A DNA stretch of 59,157 nucleotides from Aggregatilineales bacterium (GTDB taxonomy: Bacteria > Chloroflexota > Anaerolineae > Aggregatilineales > Ch27): the NCBI GenBank assembly GCA_029976025.1, contig JARKNX010000078.1, positions 1 to 59,157 on the forward strand, read 5' to 3'. Of the stretch, positions 17,222 to 25,705 are shown one piece after another. Each line of letters starts with the position of its first letter. Position 1 is the stretch's first letter. The translations under genes were made by a program, and so were the position numbers. The notes under the pieces were generated by a model. The model ran no database searches, was not told the origin of the DNA, and saw only the letters and a program-made list of their open reading frames with translations.

Positions 17222-18316
17222 ATGATAAAGTGTTTCTGGCTGCTGGCATCATGCCTGATTCTGCTGCCCGGCTTCGGCGCGCTGACCGGCCGCGCCCAGA
17301 CAGGCGAGCCGGCCCCTGTATTGATGCTGCTGGAACCGGCCCTGCCCGCCGCCGGGCGGGAGCGCGCCGCCGAACTCAGAGAAGCGGTAGCGAAAGCTCT
17401 GCTTGAGGCTGGCCTGCCCGCTGGTGTAGAAATACAGGACGAAGCAGGCGTTCCGCCCGCGCCCGGGGGGTATCTGCTTGTGCTCCGGGTGCAGCGGTGC
17501 GCCGGCGCATCCTGCCGGCTCCGGCTGACCTTCCAGACCAGCGTCCCGTTTGCGCCCAATTTCCTGTCCTCCGCGCTCCAGGCCACCCTGCTGGCCCGCT
17601 ACACGCCTGAGATCGTCGATACTGGCGCCCCGGAAGAGGCCGCCCGGGCTGGCGCGCTCGCCGCCGGGCTGGTGGGATATGGGACGGGTAACTGTGAGAT
17701 CGCCCTCCCGCTGCTGGATCGCGAAAGCAGGCGCATCACCGCCGCCGATTACGCGGCGCGCGCGGCGCTTGATTTCTACCGGGCGCGCTGCCACCATCGT
17801 ATGCAGGATTACGCCGCAGCGACGGCCCTGCTGCGGGACGGCTTGCCGCTTCTACCCGCCGGAGCCCTTGACCGGGGGCTGCGGACGCTCTGGTGGGCCG
17901 CGCTGGCCGACGCGCTGGCGCAGGATTTCGCGTTTGATCGGGCGCTCCGCCTGGACACGCGGAACATCGCGGCGGTGCTGGCCGATCAGGATTCAGCCCC
18001 CTCCTCTGATAGCCGGGATCGTGAGCGGCTCCTGGCGGAGCTTTACCTGCTGCGTGGGCGACACCGGCTATATCTGTATGAATGGGACAAGGTGCTGGAA
18101 GATTACGAAGCAGCGCTGGCGCTCCCCGCTGCGCCAGCCTACGCTTATTATCTGCGCGGGCTGCTGTATTACACGCTGGACAACCGCCTGGCCGCGCGCG
18201 ACGACTTCCGGCGCTACCTGACCGGGGAGCTGGATTCCACAAGCCCCCTGATCCCGCTGGCTACAAGGTATATCGCCGCTCTGGACGCTCTGCTTGCCAC
18301 GCCGCAGGCAGAGTGA
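17222..18316 (+). CDS. Secreted TPR-like protein of unknown function
   Basis: A 364-residue protein starting with a Sec signal (MIKCFWLLASCLILLPGFGALTG, likely cleaved near residue 26). A short alpha/beta segment (about 30-115) contains a disulfide-capable RCAGASCRLRL. The rest, from about residue 130, is a helical repeat region: the last part, RHRLYLYEWDKVLEDYEAALALPAAPAYAYYLRGLLYYTLDNRLAARDDFRRYL, reads as tetratricopeptide units, and earlier segments look like degenerate units. It probably acts outside the membrane as a protein-interaction scaffold. I do not recognise the family. It may be read through into the acylase gene, 144 bases downstream. Confidence 0.7.
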   Translation: MIKCFWLLASCLILLPGFGALTGRAQTGEPAPVLMLLEPALPAAGRERAAELREAVAKALLEAGLPAGVEIQDEAGVPPAPGGYLLVLRVQRCAGASCRLRLTFQTSVPFAPNFLSSALQATLLARYTPEIVDTGAPEEAARAGALAAGLVGYGTGNCEIALPLLDRESRRITAADYAARAALDFYRARCHHRMQDYAAATALLRDGLPLLPAGALDRGLRTLWWAALADALAQDFAFDRALRLDTRNIAAVLADQDSAPSSDSRDRERLLAELYLLRGRHRLYLYEWDKVLEDYEAALALPAAPAYAYYLRGLLYYTLDNRLAARDDFRRYLTGELDSTSPLIPLATRYIAALDALLATPQAE

Positions 18317-18460
18317 AAGGCCGCTGCCACGCACTGGCTATTCCTCCAATCGAGGCCGTCATCCTCAGGAAAGCATCGAGGCCAATTAACTTGACATTTC
18401 TACCCGGAGTTATACAGTTAACGGGTGTATTGTCCCGGCCTGCCATCTCACGGAGTCCGC

Positions 18461-21127
18461 ATGAAACCCCGAAACCTGATTCTGTCGATCGTCCTCGCGT
18501 TCGTCCTGATCGTGGCGTTCAGCGTAGCCGCATTGCTCATACACAACCTGACCCGCATGTTGCCGCAGGAAGACGGGATAGTCTATGTTAACGGCCTGCA
18601 TGATACGGTCACCATCCGGCGCGACGAACTGGGTATCCCGCATATTTACGCCAGCAACCCCGATGATCTGTTTTTCGCCCAGGGATACGTGCAGGCTCAG
18701 GATCGCTGGTGGCAGATGGAATTCCAGCGCCACACCGGTCTGGGCAGCATCAGTGAGCTGACCGGCTACAACAATTCCGCCCTGAGCAGCGATCTGTACA
18801 TCCGAACCTGGGGCTGGAACCGGGCCGCGGCTAACGATGAAGCCACCATCTCCGACGAGACCCGCGCCATCGCGGACGCTTACACCGCGGGCGTGAACGC
18901 CTACATCGCCGGCAGGCACGGCGGCGATCTGGCGCTGGAATATATGCTCCTGGCGCTGAACGGGGTGAACATCCCTATTGAGCCGTGGCGGCCCGTCGAT
19001 TCGCTCGCCTGGGCGAAGGTCATGGCCTGGAATCTGGGCGGCAATGCCGATACGGAGATGGACCGGCTGGCCCTGTTTCAGGCGCTCGATCCCCGGCTGG
19101 TCGAAGCGTACTATCCCCCCTACTCCTTCGCGGAACGGCCCACCATCGTGACCGAAGACGATCTACCGCTGACCGGCGCCTCACTGACTGGTCCGGCGCC
19201 AACTGCATCCAGCGCGGTTCCCCGGCCCGGCCTCGAATACGCCGCTCGCAACGCAGCCGCAGAAATGGCTGGCGGGAGGCTCGCCACAGCTCTGCTGCCC
19301 GAACGAGGGACGGAGATCGGCAGCAACAACTGGGTGATTGCCGGGGCCAACACACAGTCCGGGCTGCCCCTCCTGGCTAACGACATGCACCTGGGCATCC
19401 AGATGCCCTCCATCTGGTACGAAATCGGGCTGCACTGCCGGCCGGTCAGCGAAGAATGCCCGTACGACGTCGTCGGGTTCAGCTTTGTCGGCGTCCCGAC
19501 AGTCATCGCCGGCCATAACGGGCGGATCGCCTGGGGAGAGACCAACGTCGGCCCGGACACGCAGGACCTTTACATCATTCGCACCAACCCCGACGACCCG
19601 TACCAGTACGAATACAATGGCGAGTGGCGGACGATGGAAGTGGCGACTGAGGTGATTCGAATCGGCGGGAAGCATGTGTTCGAAGAAGACGACCCGAACA
19701 CCCCGGCATGTGAAGGGATACGGAACCTGCCGGTCGATGATGCCGGCAATGTCGTCATCGAAGTCAGGCTGACTCACTTCGGCCCGATCATCACCGACAA
19801 TACGATCACTGATGACTGTGAATTTGTCGGTCAGACCCGGGATGGGGACCCGCTGGCCCTGCGCTGGACTGCGCTGGAACCAGGCGATCTTCTGCGCGCT
19901 TTCATCGGCATCAACCGCGCCGGGAACTGGGAGGACTTCCGCACCGCCCTGACCTATTTCGACTGGCCGGCGCAGAATCTGATCTTTGCCGACATAGAGG
20001 GCAACATCGGCTACCAGATGCCGGGCAAGATTCCCGTTCGCGCTGGCGATCATACCGGGCTTGACCCTGTGCCAGGCTGGACAGATGCTTATGAATGGCG
20101 CGGCTATATCCCCTTCGATAATCTGCCGCGTATCCTGAATCCGGAGCGCGGCTGGATCGTGACGGCCAATAACGCAGTCGTGCCACCTGACTACGCCGGG
20201 CAACTGGCAAGGACGCTGAGTAGTGAGTTCGGCCCCGATGCCAATTACACGATCAGCCGGGAATGGGCAGAAGGCAATCGCGCCGAGCGGATCGAGGAGA
20301 TGGTCTCCGCCAGCCGCGCCCATACGGTGAGAAGCATCGCTGAGATACACGGCGACAATCACAATATCAACGCCGAAGATCTCCTGCCCTACCTGGTCGA
20401 TATCCCGCTGGCGGACGACTCGTTGGCAGAAGTAGTGCAGTGGCTTGCCGGCTGGGATTTACAGAACTATATGGAGAGTCCCCAGGCGGCGCTGTTTGAA
20501 GCCTTCTGGGTCATTCTGGTGGACGATCTCTATAATGACCAGCTTCCCTGGCCGACCTACGGCCCGATCTGGGCGACCCGTCTGCTGCTGGCCCAGCCCG
20601 ACCACCCCTGGTGGGACGACATCCGGACGCCGGAGATTGAGACGCGGGATGATATCCTGGTCCGCAGCCTGCAGCGCGCAGTGAGCGACATGACAGCGGC
20701 TTACGGCGCCGATCGAGCGCAGTGGCGCTGGGGCGACATGCACACAGCGACATTCGTCAACCGCCCGCTGGGGCAGAGCGGCATCAGCTTCATCGAGAAT
20801 CTGTTCAACGCAGGTCCAGTCAGGACCAGCGGCGGGAATGCAATCGTCAACGCCACCGGCTACAGCGTCACCGCTCCGTTCTCCGTGAGAAGCGTCCCCT
20901 CTCAGCGGGCCATCTACGATCTGAGCGATTTCGAGAATAGCCAGAGCATTCACACCACTGGCCAGAGCGGGCACCCTTTCAGCCCGCACTACAGCGATAT
21001 GGTCGAATCATGGCGGCAGATTCGGTACCACCCTATGCGCTTCGGAGATCGGACGGTCGAAGCAGCTACTGCAAGCCTGCAGGAACTGCGTCCATCGCCA
21101 TTGGGGAGGACAGGTAAAACGGAGTAA
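18461..21127 (+). CDS. Penicillin acylase family protein (peptidase S45), membrane-anchored
   Basis: An 888-residue Ntn-hydrolase precursor. One hydrophobic helix (about 7-28) anchors or exports it. The A-chain region shows VTIRRDELGIPHIYASNPDDLFFAQGYVQAQDRWWQMEFQR. The expected autocleavage point exposes Ser288 in GSNNWVIAG as the N-terminal nucleophile of the B chain, followed by the conserved LLANDMHLGIQMPSIWYEI. Family members hydrolyse amide bonds in beta-lactams, N-acyl-homoserine lactones and other acyl amides. The ATG at 18461 has GGAG seven bases upstream; an in-frame alternative at 18425 is less likely. A perfect TTGACA (18391) lies upstream but without a well-spaced -10. Confidence 0.9.
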   Translation: MKPRNLILSIVLAFVLIVAFSVAALLIHNLTRMLPQEDGIVYVNGLHDTVTIRRDELGIPHIYASNPDDLFFAQGYVQAQDRWWQMEFQRHTGLGSISELTGYNNSALSSDLYIRTWGWNRAAANDEATISDETRAIADAYTAGVNAYIAGRHGGDLALEYMLLALNGVNIPIEPWRPVDSLAWAKVMAWNLGGNADTEMDRLALFQALDPRLVEAYYPPYSFAERPTIVTEDDLPLTGASLTGPAPTASSAVPRPGLEYAARNAAAEMAGGRLATALLPERGTEIGSNNWVIAGANTQSGLPLLANDMHLGIQMPSIWYEIGLHCRPVSEECPYDVVGFSFVGVPTVIAGHNGRIAWGETNVGPDTQDLYIIRTNPDDPYQYEYNGEWRTMEVATEVIRIGGKHVFEEDDPNTPACEGIRNLPVDDAGNVVIEVRLTHFGPIITDNTITDDCEFVGQTRDGDPLALRWTALEPGDLLRAFIGINRAGNWEDFRTALTYFDWPAQNLIFADIEGNIGYQMPGKIPVRAGDHTGLDPVPGWTDAYEWRGYIPFDNLPRILNPERGWIVTANNAVVPPDYAGQLARTLSSEFGPDANYTISREWAEGNRAERIEEMVSASRAHTVRSIAEIHGDNHNINAEDLLPYLVDIPLADDSLAEVVQWLAGWDLQNYMESPQAALFEAFWVILVDDLYNDQLPWPTYGPIWATRLLLAQPDHPWWDDIRTPEIETRDDILVRSLQRAVSDMTAAYGADRAQWRWGDMHTATFVNRPLGQSGISFIENLFNAGPVRTSGGNAIVNATGYSVTAPFSVRSVPSQRAIYDLSDFENSQSIHTTGQSGHPFSPHYSDMVESWRQIRYHPMRFGDRTVEAATASLQELRPSPLGRTGKTE

Positions 21128-21136
21128 CGCCCCACA

Positions 21137-21180
21137 GAAAAATATGCGGATGGCAGGTCACACAAGCCTGCCATCCGCAT
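21137..21180 (-). terminator. Strong terminator hairpin with 14-bp perfect stem
   Basis: Arms ATGCGGATGGCAGG (21144-21157) and CCTGCCATCCGCAT (21167-21180) pair perfectly around a 9-base loop. On the minus strand the stem is followed by ATTTTT, so it terminates the 21204-21431 gene. It also stands 16 bases past the acylase stop and may serve both strands. Confidence 0.85.
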
Positions 21181-21203
21181 GCGACAGCCAAATCTGCTAT
21201 CCG

Positions 21204-21431
21204 CTACAGGCCGATATCGATTCGGCCCAGCGCAATAAGCAGCAACGTCCCCAGCACCGTCGTAGTGATGAAGAGCAGTATGCTGAGCAGCATCCGCTCC
21301 ACCGCGTTCATCCCCAGGATACGACGCTCTTTAACCTCCGCCTCACTGACGGCAACATCTTCAAGCCCGGGGCCAAAAATATCTTCGTCTTCCTGAAGCG
21401 CGCTTTCGCGCAGACGATCCAGCATCGACAT
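21204..21431 (-). CDS. Small single-pass membrane protein of unknown function
   Basis: A 75-residue protein from the ATG at 21431, chosen because GGGAGAG lies six bases upstream; the frame is open for eight more codons. An acidic N-terminal half (MSMLDRLRESALQEDEDIFGP) is followed by one C-terminal hydrophobic helix (ERMLLSILLFITTTVLGTLLLIAL) and a short tail. No family is recognised. It is third in a minus-strand run after the biotin ligase gene and the 465-residue membrane protein, and is closed by a strong terminator. Confidence 0.65.
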   Translation of the reverse strand: MSMLDRLRESALQEDEDIFGPGLEDVAVSEAEVKERRILGMNAVERMLLSILLFITTTVLGTLLLIALGRIDIGL

Positions 21432-21522
21432 CCGGCACTCTCCCTCACACGGCAACTCTCACGACCGATCTATCCTGATCCGCCCTGAGGATATAAAGAA
21501 CGGGCGGCTCTGTCAACCCGGC

Positions 21523-22920
21523 TCAGGGCGATACAGCCGCATAAGCCGGGTCAGGAATGCTGCGCTTCCACTCGCCATCAACCAGCCGGAAGGTGATCGG
21601 CCCTTCGCTGCCGTCCGGGTACTGAACTACGGCCCATGCCCGGCTTGCGCCATCCGACCCCGGGCCGATCATGACGCGCAGCACCGTCGGCACAGGGCGA
21701 GCCGATGCCGACGGATCGGACAGCAAAGCCGCGGCTTCGGCCTGGGCAAGATCGTCGTACAAGCGCGATACGCCAGCGTGGTCCCCCTGGTTGAGCAAAA
21801 ACGGCTCCAGCGCCAGTCGCCACTGGAAGAATTCGCGCCAGTCCACCGGCAGGGCGTCCAGCGGCACCCCCAGCGTCGTGGCTAGAAGCGCGATCGAAGA
21901 ATCCGGCTGAAGGGCATGTGTCAGCAGGCTAACCGCCTGCTCGCCATAAGCCCGGGCCAGACTCTCCATGAAACTGGACCCGAGCGCGCCGCCGTCCCCC
22001 AGAAAGCGGCCGATCAGCCAGTCCTGCAGCGCTTTGTGCAGAAAGGCGGCATCCGTGCCCGTCTCCGGCGTCATGCCGCCCTGCGCATGCTGGAGCAGGC
22101 GCGCGCTCAACAGCGTCCCGACCTGCCGCGCAGTAGCCATATCCAGCGGGAAGTCCTCCGAAGCGCGCCCGGTCAGGGGCGAGGCGATACGCAGCAGGCC
22201 CGGCACCTCCGGATCCCAGCTCACGCCGACCGCCGGATCGGGGATAATGCGGACCACCAGCGCGGGCGGCGGCGCGGAACAGGCCAGCCACTGGCACCCC
22301 CCTTCCCACAATCGCGCTATGGCCGGGGCCAGGGCATCGGCCATAGGCTTATCCAGATCGCCATACTCCAGGGCGAAATTGCCGCCCGTCTGCCGTTCCT
22401 GTTCCCCCCAGAACGTAACGTCATCCGGGACATGCCGCCAGCCATCTCCGTACCGCCAGTAGAACCAGACCTGCCGGTAACGCTGCCCGTCGATAACTTC
22501 CTCCACCAGCACCCGGCCCCGGCTTTCATCGACGGCCATATCCAGAATATTGCCGCTCAGATCGACGGTGTGATCCTGCTTAAGCTGCTGATACTGCCAG
22601 AAGGTGTTTGTCTGACCGAGCATCCAGGCGTCGCTCTCGCTGCGCTGCACATACAGGAAAGCGGCGATATCGCCAATGCGCAGGGCCGCTGTTTCGGCTG
22701 CGACGGTATCGCGCAACTGGCGTCTGATCTCGAAGTCAACATACCACAGCCGGGCCAGAATTCCGCCAACTATAGCGAATACGGCCCCGCCAACCACCAG
22801 GACGGCCAGCAGGATGTGCATCCGCCTGGTCCGGCGCCGCCGCGCCGCGCGCGGGCTTTCACTCAACTCACGGTCCGCGACCCGCTCATCTTCGATCTCC
22901 CAATCCAGCCTGACGCCCAT
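21523..22920 (-). CDS. Membrane-anchored protein of unknown function, basic juxtamembrane N-terminus
   Basis: A 465-residue protein. A charged cytoplasmic N-terminus with an RAARRRRTRR stretch precedes one transmembrane helix (about 35-58) and a large extracytoplasmic part. The region after the helix resembles a nuclear-transport-factor-2-like or lumazine-binding-like fold (TAALRIGDIAAFLYVQ..., WFYWRYGDGWRHVPDDVTFWG). The middle section (about 215-400) has the look of a peptidase_MA-like helical domain, but no HExxH motif is present. The segment at 275-300 pairs with a C-terminal LQYPDG-like beta region. Only the architecture is supported; function is unknown. It follows the biotin ligase gene by 19 bases. 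Confidence 0.65.
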   Translation of the reverse strand: MGVRLDWEIEDERVADRELSESPRAARRRRTRRMHILLAVLVVGGAVFAIVGGILARLWYVDFEIRRQLRDTVAAETAALRIGDIAAFLYVQRSESDAWMLGQTNTFWQYQQLKQDHTVDLSGNILDMAVDESRGRVLVEEVIDGQRYRQVWFYWRYGDGWRHVPDDVTFWGEQERQTGGNFALEYGDLDKPMADALAPAIARLWEGGCQWLACSAPPPALVVRIIPDPAVGVSWDPEVPGLLRIASPLTGRASEDFPLDMATARQVGTLLSARLLQHAQGGMTPETGTDAAFLHKALQDWLIGRFLGDGGALGSSFMESLARAYGEQAVSLLTHALQPDSSIALLATTLGVPLDALPVDWREFFQWRLALEPFLLNQGDHAGVSRLYDDLAQAEAAALLSDPSASARPVPTVLRVMIGPGSDGASRAWAVVQYPDGSEGPITFRLVDGEWKRSIPDPAYAAVSP

Positions 22921-22939
22921 AACCTGCCCTGTCCTCGCC

Positions 22940-23695
22940 TCACTCGCGCAGCGTCACGTCACCCGCCAGCACACGGCGCCTGTCGCCATTCTCCAGCCGC
23001 AGCAGCAGCGCCCCCTGTTCGTCGATATCCTCGGCTATTCCCGACCAGCGATCGCCGTCGCCGGTCACCGTGATCCGCCGGCCCAATGTCGCCGAAATCT
23101 TCCGCCACTGCGCCAGCAGCGCGGGATCCTCCTGTCGATCGGCCCAGTAATCGAGACGATTCAGGAGCCGCAGGAATATCTCCCCGCGATCAGGCTCGTC
23201 CCCAAGCTCATCTTCCAGGGTCGTCGCCTCAAACGGCCGTTCCCCCGCGGGGGGCAAAGCGCCCCGGCAGATATTGACGCCGATGCCGAGCACAACCGCC
23301 GCCAGCCGGTCGCCAGCCCAGGTCGCCTCCCCGAGGATGCCGGCTGCCTTGCGCCCTCCGACCAGCACGTCGTTCGGCCATTTGACACTCACTGGCAGCC
23401 CCATCGTCTCCAGCACCTCGGCCAGCCCCACAGCGCCCATCAACGCGACGCGCGGCATCGCCTCAGGAGCCAGAGCTGGCCGCAGGATCATGGAGAACAG
23501 CAGCGACGACCCGGGCGCGGCGACCCATGTCCGGCCCAGCCGGCCCCGGCCCGCCGTCTGTTCATCCGCCACCACCACCGCCCCGGCGGGCGCACCATCC
23601 GCTGCCCAGGCCAGGGCCGCATCATTCGTGCTCCCGATCCGGGCGAAAGCGCGATACGGCCTGGTCCCCAACTGGTCGAGCCATTTCAGGGACAT
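22940..23695 (-). CDS. birA: Biotin--[acetyl-CoA-carboxylase] ligase, class I
   Basis: A 251-residue biotin protein ligase without the N-terminal DNA-binding domain, so it is an enzyme only and not a repressor. The biotin-AMP loop is seen as EQTAGRGRLGRTWVAAPGSSL, the catalytic lysine motif as VKWPNDVLVGGRKAAGILGE, and the small C-terminal SH3-like domain starts around residue 205 (LGRRITVTGDGDRWSG). It attaches biotin to the carrier protein of acyl-CoA carboxylases. A carrier with an ESMKM site is encoded at 27027-27524. The ATG at 23695 has GGAGG upstream. Confidence 0.95.
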   Translation of the reverse strand: MSLKWLDQLGTRPYRAFARIGSTNDAALAWAADGAPAGAVVVADEQTAGRGRLGRTWVAAPGSSLLFSMILRPALAPEAMPRVALMGAVGLAEVLETMGLPVSVKWPNDVLVGGRKAAGILGEATWAGDRLAAVVLGIGVNICRGALPPAGERPFEATTLEDELGDEPDRGEIFLRLLNRLDYWADRQEDPALLAQWRKISATLGRRITVTGDGDRWSGIAEDIDEQGALLLRLENGDRRRVLAGDVTLRE

Positions 23696-23774
23696 CCCTG
23701 CCTCCTCCCCATGCCTGGCGGCGATTCTAGCGCCCCCCGGGACAGGAAATCAACCCACGCCTGCCTGACGAAAG

Positions 23775-23803
23775 TTGTCACCCACTGCTGCAGCGGCTAC
23801 AAT
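23775..23803 (+). promoter_or_regulatory. Sigma-70 promoter for the HIT-CHAD gene pair
   Basis: The -35 TTGTCA (23775-23780) and the -10 TACAAT (23798-23803) are separated by exactly 17 bases, about 48 bases before the HIT gene start. Confidence 0.75.
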
Positions 23804-23851
23804 CACCTCAGAAGGTGCTCATCAGAATTTTTAGGCGAGGATCGCGCGGCC

Positions 23852-24337
23852 TTGGACCATCTCTGGACTCCCTGGCGTATGGCTTACCTGCGCAACGAAG
23901 GAACGAAGCCCGAAGGTTGTATCTTCTGTCACAAGGTACAGGCCAAAGACGAAGAAGAGCTGGTCGTCTTCAGATCGACTTTTGTCTATGTGACGCTCAA
24001 TCTCTACCCGTACAACAACGGGCATCTGCTCGTAGTCCCTTATGAGCACACCGCCGACATCACGACCCTGAAGCCAGAGGTCCTGACCGATCTTATGCTT
24101 ACCACGCAAAAAGCTGTGCTGGCGCTTCGGGCCATCTACAATGCGCCGGCCTTCAACATCGGCATTAATCAGGGCGCCGCCGCCGGGGCCGGAATTGCTG
24201 AACACCTGCATCTGCACATCGTCCCGCGCTGGCCCAATGACGCCAACTACATGACGGTAATCGGGCAGACCCGGGTCATCCCCGACAGTCTGATCAACAC
24301 GTACACACAGCTTCGCTCAGCCTGGCCGCAGGACTAA
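23852..24337 (+). CDS. HIT-family nucleotide phosphohydrolase/phosphorylase (Ap4A phosphorylase-like)
   Basis: A 161-residue histidine-triad protein. The catalytic motif is HLHLHIVPRW (HxHxH, near residue 127) and the substrate-side motif is LNLYPYNNGHLLVVPY. The N-terminus MDHLWTPWRMAYL and the CIFC pair match the diadenosine-tetraphosphate phosphorylase/hydrolase branch. I use the TTG at 23852 because the conserved DHLWTPWR block begins right there, with AGGCGAGG upstream; the next in-frame ATG (23879) would remove that block. The frame is open far upstream (to 22676), but that part is antisense to the biotin ligase and is not coding. The HTH-CHAD gene follows after 42 bases. Confidence 0.9.
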   Translation: MDHLWTPWRMAYLRNEGTKPEGCIFCHKVQAKDEEELVVFRSTFVYVTLNLYPYNNGHLLVVPYEHTADITTLKPEVLTDLMLTTQKAVLALRAIYNAPAFNIGINQGAAAGAGIAEHLHLHIVPRWPNDANYMTVIGQTRVIPDSLINTYTQLRSAWPQD

Positions 24338-24379
24338 CCGTGAAGCTGCCCTCCTGTTCAGAAAGGATGCCGGTGCAGT

Positions 24380-25705
24380 ATGAAGTCTCGCCAGCTCACC
24401 CTCTCACCTGAAGAGCAGGAGGCCCTGACCGCTCTTGCTGCCGGAGGCCGGGCGTCTCACGCCCGGCGCGCGCGCATCATCCTGATGACCGCCGAAGGCC
24501 GGCCGCAGATCGCCATCGCCGCGGCCCTGGGCATGTCTGAGCGGCAGGTTCGCCGCTGGCAGCGCTCCTTTGAAACGCAGAGGATGGAGATTTTCCCGGC
24601 GGGCGGTCGCAAGGGCGACGAGCCATCCGATAAAGCGCGCCGGTCACGCCGCCGCAGCGCTCAGCCCGGGCCAGCGCCCGCCGCTGTGTCCGCCGGGGAT
24701 CTGCCCACAATGCCCCTCGCTGCGGACCAGCCCCGCCGCGCCCTGCTTCTGACCGGCAAGCCGGGCGTGCTTCCTGACGATCCGATGAGTGAGGCCGGGC
24801 GCAAAATCCTGTTCTATCACTTCGAACGGATGCTCCTGCACGAACCCGGTAGCCGGCTGGGACAGGATATTGAGGCCGTCCATGATATGCGCGTCGCCAC
24901 CCGCCGGATGCGCAGCGCCCTGCGGCTGTTCGTGCCCTTTTATGAGCGGAAGATAGCCCGGCGGCTGGCCAGTGCCCTGCGCCGTACCGGACAGGCGCTT
25001 GGCATGGTCCGCGATCTGGATGTGTTCATTGAAAAGGCGCAGCGTTATCAGGAAGAGCTGTCGCCCGGCAACCAGGATAACCTGGCCCTTCTGATTGAAG
25101 CCTGCCAGACCCGGCGTGAAGATGCCCGTACCGCGCTGATCGAGTACCTGGACAGCCCTGAGTATGCCGCATTCGTGGAGGATTTCGCGCTCTTCACTGC
25201 CACCCCATTCGCCGGTGCCAAAAAGCCAGAAGAAGGGTCACCCGTCGGCTTTCAGGTGCGGCATGTCGTCCCGCGCCTGATCTACACACGCTACGAGGCG
25301 GCGCGGGCTTATGAAGTCGTCCTCAACACCGCCTCCGTAGAAACTCTCCACGCGCTCCGGATTGAGTGCAAGCAGGTGCGTTACGCACTGGAGTTTTTTG
25401 AGGAAGTCCTCGGCCCTGAAATCAGAGTTGCTATCAACGAAGTCAAGCGCGTCCAGGATCATCTGGGCGATCTCAACGATGCTGAAGTGGCCGGATACTT
25501 CCTGCGGGACTTCATCAACGAATTCGAGACATCACAGACGGCGCTCCCGCTCGCCCGGCGGCGGAACATCGAGTGGGTTGTGCAGTATATGGCCTACCAG
25601 TATGCTCAGAAGCATCGTCTGACTACCACCTTCCCGGAAGTGTGGGAGCGGCTGGTTCACTACGACACGCGGCGCGCGCTGGCCCTGGCCGTTGCCGCCC
25701 TGTAA
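24380..25705 (+). CDS. CHAD domain protein with N-terminal transposase-type helix-turn-helix
   Basis: A 441-residue protein. Residues 6-75 form an IS630-type HTH (LTLSPEEQEALTAL..., ARRARIILMTAEG, IAAALGMSERQVRRWQRSFE). A basic, Pro/Ala-rich linker (about 75-130) leads to a complete CHAD domain (about 145-430). The CHAD domain keeps the canonical His and Arg pattern in both halves: VHDMRVATRRMRSALRLF and LHALRIECKQVRYALEFFEE, then VQDHLGDLNDAEV. CHAD helical bundles bind inorganic polyphosphate through this basic face. A DNA-binding domain on the same chain suggests a polyphosphate-responsive nucleoid or transcription factor; that is inference. Its 3' end overlaps the convergent GT39 gene by 46 bases. 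Confidence 0.85.
   Translation: MKSRQLTLSPEEQEALTALAAGGRASHARRARIILMTAEGRPQIAIAAALGMSERQVRRWQRSFETQRMEIFPAGGRKGDEPSDKARRSRRRSAQPGPAPAAVSAGDLPTMPLAADQPRRALLLTGKPGVLPDDPMSEAGRKILFYHFERMLLHEPGSRLGQDIEAVHDMRVATRRMRSALRLFVPFYERKIARRLASALRRTGQALGMVRDLDVFIEKAQRYQEELSPGNQDNLALLIEACQTRREDARTALIEYLDSPEYAAFVEDFALFTATPFAGAKKPEEGSPVGFQVRHVVPRLIYTRYEAARAYEVVLNTASVETLHALRIECKQVRYALEFFEEVLGPEIRVAINEVKRVQDHLGDLNDAEVAGYFLRDFINEFETSQTALPLARRRNIEWVVQYMAYQYAQKHRLTTTFPEVWERLVHYDTRRALALAVAAL

Noticed and set aside
22676..23851. Upstream extension of the HIT gene frame
   Set aside because: The open frame runs through the biotin ligase gene in antisense. HIT family homology and a promoter place the true start at 23852.
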